Shown here in pieces: positions 6,498-10,659 of a DNA stretch of 10,659 nucleotides. The notes beneath the pieces are model-generated. The model made no database searches. It saw only the letters and a program-made list of their open reading frames with translations, and was not told the DNA's origin. Within the stretch, counting starts at the first letter, position 1. The number at the start of each line of letters is the position of its first letter. The position numbers were made by a program, and so were the translations under genes. The stretch is taken from NCBI GenBank assembly GCA_963743595.1, contig CAVURW010000074.1, positions 1 through 10,659 on the forward strand. Reading direction: 5' to 3'. This stretch comes from CAVURW01 sp963743595 (GTDB lineage: Bacteria > Verrucomicrobiota > Verrucomicrobiia > Methylacidiphilales > UBA1321).

Positions 6498-8317
6498 TTA
6501 CGGCGAACGGGGAAGCTCTTTTTCCAACGTGACGTTGGATCCAGTAGTTTCGAGGTGCAGGTCCGGTACAAACTGGTGCTCTTTTACAGGCGAAACCTCC
6601 TCTTGGAGAAGTTGGGTCATTTGGTTATAGAGCAGTTCTTGGGAAACTCGCAAAGGATCGATCTTAGGATGCGTTCTCTTTGGAGCAGATTCTTTGATCA
6701 TTGGCGGAGCGAAACCTGCCTCTCTGAGAGCATCGCCCACCATTTCGAGCGCAGCCTCCGTGGACCGGGCGATCCGGTCTCGTAACAGCTCTTTGTCATC
6801 GGTAAACACATGACATTCCTGACGCCCTCGGGAAATCGACACGTAGAACTGCTCCTGATGAATGGCAGCAGCGGAACGGGACGAAGCCACCAAGAAAACT
6901 GCGTCGACGGTGCGAGCCTGAGCCGAATGTGAGGTCACACAATAGCCATGAGTCATTTCGCAATAATCGGATGGTAACGTTTTGCCGTTGGTAAGGGTAA
7001 TCTTCCCGTCACTCACCGATTCAACAGAGACTACTTGACCATTAATAAACCCTTCCTTGGGAAGATTGGCTTGGAGCAATAGCAAATCTCCTGGGGCTAT
7101 TCCGATTTTCCGAGGATGACCCACATCAAAAGACGTTCCTGCCTTCGGTCGGAACAGGTGAATCGACCCATCCTCTCTCTGAATTTTAATAGCATTCTTC
7201 GCTGGCAATACCTCCACTACATCGACCCGCTCCTGCCTGCGAAATGTCCTTGAATCCTCTTTAAACAAAATCTGCTGCCCTGGGGAATACTGGGATACTT
7301 GCCGTTTCTGAGCCTCGGTCCATGACGCGCTTTCAAAAACCGAAATCTTCTCCTCTTTTGGGCCTAAGGCTCCGGCTTCCTTCAAACGATTTCGCACCGC
7401 TTCCGTCACCGATTCAATTTCAGTCCAGGTTGGGGCAATGAGCAAAGCCGGTTTGCCATTCTGTCGACTTTCCAGATAGGCCGCTGCGGCGGCGTTATAG
7501 AGGTCGCATCCCGCGTCAGCCTCACTCACCCAGCCGAGTCGATCTAACCGGTCAAAAGCGACTTGGGCCGTTCGTTGGCTGCATATTCCACGACGTGTCG
7601 ATACTCTTCAACCTGTTGCCGCCGGATCGTCGTAAGCTCCCGGAAACTGTATCGTGAATGTTCCTCCAGCAACCGGAGAGCATCACCTTGAGCTACACTG
7701 GAATGTTGGCCGGTATCTCCTGAAAAGATCAGCCGGGCATTCTTTGCTCTAACCTGCTCGAAGAGTTGCTTCATGTCCCGAGCGCCAACGAGGCCGGCCT
7801 CATCCAACACGATTACTGATCCTGGAATCAGTTTGTCCTCGTGTAAAAGCTTGGCGAGTGTCTTCGCCGAAGAAAAGCCGTCCTTCCGCAGAACTTGAGT
7901 CGCCGCCGCTGTCGGCGCACAGAAGACGACTTCCTTGCCAGATTCACTCAACGCCCGGCCTAACTCCTTCAGAGTGGATGTTTTCCCGGTCCCGGCCAAC
8001 CCTCGAAATCCCGCAAATTGATCCGACGTCCTCAACACATGTTCCAACGCTTCCCTCTGATCTTTTCCGAGTTGAGTAGACGGCAGAAACCGAGGAGCCA
8101 GTGAGAAACAACGATCCTTGCCGTCATTCAGTGTTTGAATCAAATACAATTCGGTCGCCAGGATTTCTTTTGTCGAAACGTCTCGGCCCACGCGGATCAA
8201 TTCTGGCGATTGATCGAGCTCTTGTTTCAGTGCCGCCAGATCCACATGGCCTCGACCGGCAATCAACGCCTGCCGTAGCACTTCTTCTCGAGGCACGACC
8301 GACGAGCGTTCAAACAC
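6498..8317 (-). pseudogene. trwC: MobF relaxase, C-terminal helicase half (inverted, frameshifted)
   Basis: The missing half of the relaxase gene at 2114. It opens with VFERSSVVPREEVL, the family block that normally follows the relaxase domain, then gives an SF1B (RecD/TraI-type) DNA helicase: Walker A GLAGTGKTST (about 7980-8006), motif II VIVLDEAGLV, GDTGQ motif III, and the late motifs THGYCVTSHSAQARTVD and FYVSISRGR. The protein ends in a polar tail. One base appears to be missing in a GGCC run at about 7565-7570: the frame passes from AANER to AQVAFDRLDRLGWVSEAD only if one G is added. The fragment has no convincing start of its own; the frame opens at a TAG at 8366-8368 and the triplets above 8317 are not relaxase-like. 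Joined to the N-terminal part it gives about 929 residues, normal for TrwC/TraI proteins. Confidence 0.9.
8310..8317 (-). repeat. Right breakpoint microhomology
   Basis: GTGTTTGA on the minus strand, the inverted partner (7 of 8 bases) of 3083-3090. It begins at the first relaxase-homologous codon of the helicase half. Confidence 0.7.
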
Positions 8318-8406
8318 CTGCGCGCATGCTTGCGTTTTCGGGAACCGGTCGGAGTCTGTAAGCCCCTAGAGTCCCTCGGTGCGGCAAACTCCGAGCTGTC
8401 GTGCGA
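8318..8406. other. Short spacer between PL4 and helicase fragments
   Basis: About 90 bases after the PL4-like stop. The minus-strand frame of the helicase is open from 8365 but encodes TDSDRFPKTQACAQ, which is not relaxase-like. A weak 5-bp inverted repeat (CTCGG/CCGAG, about 8375-8396) without a T-run is the only structure seen. Confidence 0.4.
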
Positions 8407-10334
8407 CTATTGCGGCTGTACCTGTACGTTCGCCGGAGGCGACACGCCGCCGGAATTCACGGCCGTCACCTGATAGGAGTAGGCGGTGCTGGCATCGAGC
8501 GGTTTGGAATTGGCCTTTTTCTCGACATAGCCTATGTCGAGGTAGGTCGTCTCTACTTGGGTGGTGACAAAATTGGCGGGCCAGTTAAAGGACCCGTCCG
8601 TTCCCTTGGAGCGATAGACGACATAGCCGACTGCGCCGGGAACAGCGGACCAGTGCAACTTGATGGCGTTGCCTGCGCGGGTCTTGGTCCACGTGCCGGT
8701 CAGTCCATCCGGCGCGGCGGCAGGCGGCGGGGGTACTGGCGCGGCGGTGACCGCAGCCGAGGGTGCGCTGGCACCCGCAGCGTTCGTGGCCTGGACGTAG
8801 TAACTGTACATGCGACCGTCGGTCGGTGTGGTGTCGGTGTACGTCGTGCCGGAAACGGAATCGTCGAGAACGATGGTGCGCAGAGGATAGGTGTCCCCCA
8901 CGCCATCCTGATGCAGCGTCGAGCGCCAGACTTGGTAGTTCGCCGCGCCAGACGAGGCTGACCAGCTCAACGAGACCAAGTGATGGCCGGAGGTGACGAC
9001 CTTCATGCCCTCGGGCGTCGCCGGTGGATTGCCGGAGATCGTCGCCAGCGGAGTGGCCGCCGCGCTCGGCGTCGACGAAGGGCTGGTGCCCGTGGGGTTG
9101 ACCGACTGCACCACGTAGGAATAGGCCGCGCCATTGGCTGCCGAGGTGTCGGTATAGCTTGCGAGGCTCGGCCCGCTGCCCGCCACGGGACCGGTCCCGG
9201 CGTGGTGCTGCGCAGGATGTTGTAGCTGGTCGCTCCAGCTACCACCGGCCAGGTGACGAGATTCCGGCCGTTCCCCGCAAGCGCCGTAACGCTGGCCGGC
9301 GCGGGCGGCACATAGCCGGTCAACTCCAGCCGCAGGTAGTCGAGCATGAGATACGGCATGCCCTTTTTGCCCGCGACCTTGATGCTAAGCGTATTCGCGC
9401 CCGCATGCAGCAGACTGCCAGGGAAGTTAATCCGCTCGTCGAAGAAGGGTCCGTGATCACTGAAGTGCTCGGCGCTGTCGTCCGAATAGGTTGCCGGGGG
9501 GTCGAAACCCGCTTCGGTTACAGGGTTGGGCGTACCGGTGACGTTCGGAGCTAAGCCGAGGTTGGTGCCATTGATGCTCACGATGACGCCACCGTACTCA
9601 TCACCGGCGCAACCTAGATAGACGGAAGCCTTGGCGTCGGCGGCGGGTGCCGCTGGAAGATTAAAGGTGATGGTTCCGGTACCTGGCTGATAGACGCCGG
9701 TTGCGTCGGGGGGCTCCGGGATGATGTAACTCCAATCGCGCGGCCACTGATTTTGGCCAACGGTGTAGGTCAGGCCGTTGGGGTTATCCAACACAAATTC
9801 CCGCTCTCCGCCCCAGATCGGGGTCAGGTAGCCGAGTTTGGGCGATGGCTCAGGCACCCAGTAATCATCGCCATGGCGAAATTTGTCGGCCTTGCGATCG
9901 GGATAGCCCAGCTCGAAGACCGTTGCTCCCACCCGCTGGGGCGTCCAGGTCACAATCCCCAGGTCGGTCGGAATGCCGGCCGTGACCGTGACCGCAAAGG
10001 GCTTGGACGGCACGTCGAGTTCCATCGGGGCCGAGCCACCCGTCTGGTTCTGCGAAAGGAACGTGCCCGCCGCGCCGGGACCAAAGGCCCAGAGCGTGTA
10101 GTTGGAACCGGCAATGACATGCGGGATGCGGAACGTCCCGTCCGGCCCGGTCTTCGTCCAGAACTGGTAGGCCTTGGCGTATTTCTGAAAATCGTAGGTC
10201 GGATGGGGACTCGGAGGTTGTTGCTCCAGCCCCACCCAGATGTTGGCGAGCGAGGGATGCGGGTTGCCAGGATCGGCGATGGCCAGTTTACCCGTCACCG
10301 TGCCCCGGCCCGACTCGGGAACGTAGCCGCCCAG
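8407..10334 (-). pseudogene. Rhamnogalacturonan lyase (PL4-type) C-terminal part with three FN3 domains
   Basis: The frame opens after a TAG at 10335-10337 and reads GGYVPESGRGTVTGKLAI, the start of the second, FN3-like domain of PL4 lyases. Next come YQFWTKTGPDGTFRIPHV with GSNYTLWAFGPG, then the VTWTPQRVGATVFELGYPDR linker and FRHGDD, then the third, CBM-like jelly-roll domain (NQWPRDWSYIIPE at about 9755-9718 to YLMLDYLRLELTGYV near 9315). Three fibronectin type III repeats follow (about 9310-9040, 9027-8740, 8720-8410), ending at a natural stop. The N-terminal catalytic beta-sandwich domain, roughly 300 residues, is absent, so lyase activity is not expected. A one-base loss in a GGTCCC context (about 9186-9200) shifts the frame inside the first FN3 repeat. 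The parent enzyme would cleave rhamnogalacturonan I of pectin by beta-elimination. The gene is GC-rich, like the GH3 gene. Confidence 0.85.
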
Positions 10335-10659
10335 CTACTCCGGCTTCATTCAGCGCCTGAATGCATCCCCACGACATCGCGGGGGCGTCACTGATCATGG
10401 CCGAATCAATAGCCACTCCGGTCTTTTGTTGAAGCCTCAGCCCGAAAGTCGAGAGCCGGAGCAATTCCTCTGGTCGACAAAGACCGGTCAATTCATTGGC
10501 GTACCATGCGTTGGGATAAATGGAGCCGTTCTTGATCGCTTCGATAATTTTGGGCTCGTTTTGCGGATACTGTTTTAGATAGTCGTCGAGCGACCACAGT
10601 ACCTCAGCGTTCCAAACATATTTGGCCCCATCAGGATAATCCTTACTGCGAGCGATCTC
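10288..10659 (-). pseudogene. GH38-like glycosidase fragment, truncated at both ends
   Basis: The frame enters from beyond the right edge and encodes an internal part of a large glycosidase: KYVWNAEVLWSLDDYL, an EAIKNGSIYPNAWYANELTG block, LLRLSTFGLRLQ, then SAMISDAPAMSWGCIQALNEAGV. The pattern (aromatic-Asn-x-E near a Trp, 'Y.NELTGL', 'D.P..SWG....L..AGV') matches the N-terminal domain of GH38-type alpha-mannosidases and related uncharacterised hydrolases (DUF5054-like). Homology stops after EAGV at about 10338, where KYF-type residues are expected. The frame then runs 13 unrelated codons into the PL4 sequence and stops at 10288. The fragment lies on the same strand as the PL4 fragment, and the junction looks like a deletion joining two neighbouring CAZyme genes. 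Which exact family is uncertain because the active-site aspartates are mostly outside the window. Confidence 0.65.

Noticed and set aside
8401..10394. Several plus-strand open frames across the PL4-like gene
   Set aside because: They are arginine- and glycine-rich shadows of the minus-strand lyase/FN3 sequence, with no recognisable domain.

Overview
The window is a mosaic of two kinds of DNA. One is the DNA-processing end of a conjugative or mobilizable element. The other is a piece of a polysaccharide-degradation region. No rRNA or other taxonomic marker is present. Secreted glycoside hydrolases, a rhamnogalacturonan-lyase-like protein with fibronectin repeats, weak Shine-Dalgarno use and a MobF relaxase with this N-terminus together suggest a carbohydrate-degrading bacterium, possibly of the Verrucomicrobia/PVC group. 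That placement is inference.

Layout. Positions 110-1927 (minus strand) hold a three-gene operon: a small oriT-binding-type protein, a ParA/TraL/StbB-type ATPase and a helical protein. This is the order of traK-traL-traM in IncP plasmids and of stbA-stbB-stbC in IncW plasmids. Positions 1955-2113 are a divergent intergenic region with a perfect 11-bp inverted repeat and an R388-like hairpin plus nic-like sequence, a good oriT candidate. At 2114 a MobF relaxase gene (TrwC/TraI type) starts on the plus strand but is broken after codon 323. Positions 3284-5344 hold an intact secreted GH3 enzyme. Positions 5345-6440 carry gene scraps: an unassigned open stretch with a 30-bp tandem repeat, the C-terminal tail of another exported hydrolase, the signal-peptide end of an exported protein and a multiply frameshifted recombinase-like remnant. 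Positions 6498-8317 (minus) are the missing helicase half of the same relaxase, itself carrying a one-base frameshift. Positions 8407-10334 (minus) are the C-terminal part of a family PL4 rhamnogalacturonan lyase with three fibronectin type III domains and one frameshift. It abuts a GH38-like glycosidase fragment that runs off the right edge.

Reading the parts together: inverting 3083-8317 would rejoin the relaxase in frame, with no residue lost or duplicated, into a protein of about 929 residues once the downstream frameshift is corrected. The two breakpoints share an inverted 8-bp sequence with one mismatch. The same inversion places the GH38-like, PL4, GH3 and hydrolase-tail genes all on one strand, pointing towards trwC. 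The simplest account is a conjugative backbone next to a decaying pectin/glycan-degradation cluster, scrambled by one inversion and several deletions. A chimeric assembly or amplification artefact could give the same pattern. As it stands, the relaxase is split and transfer is probably defective.
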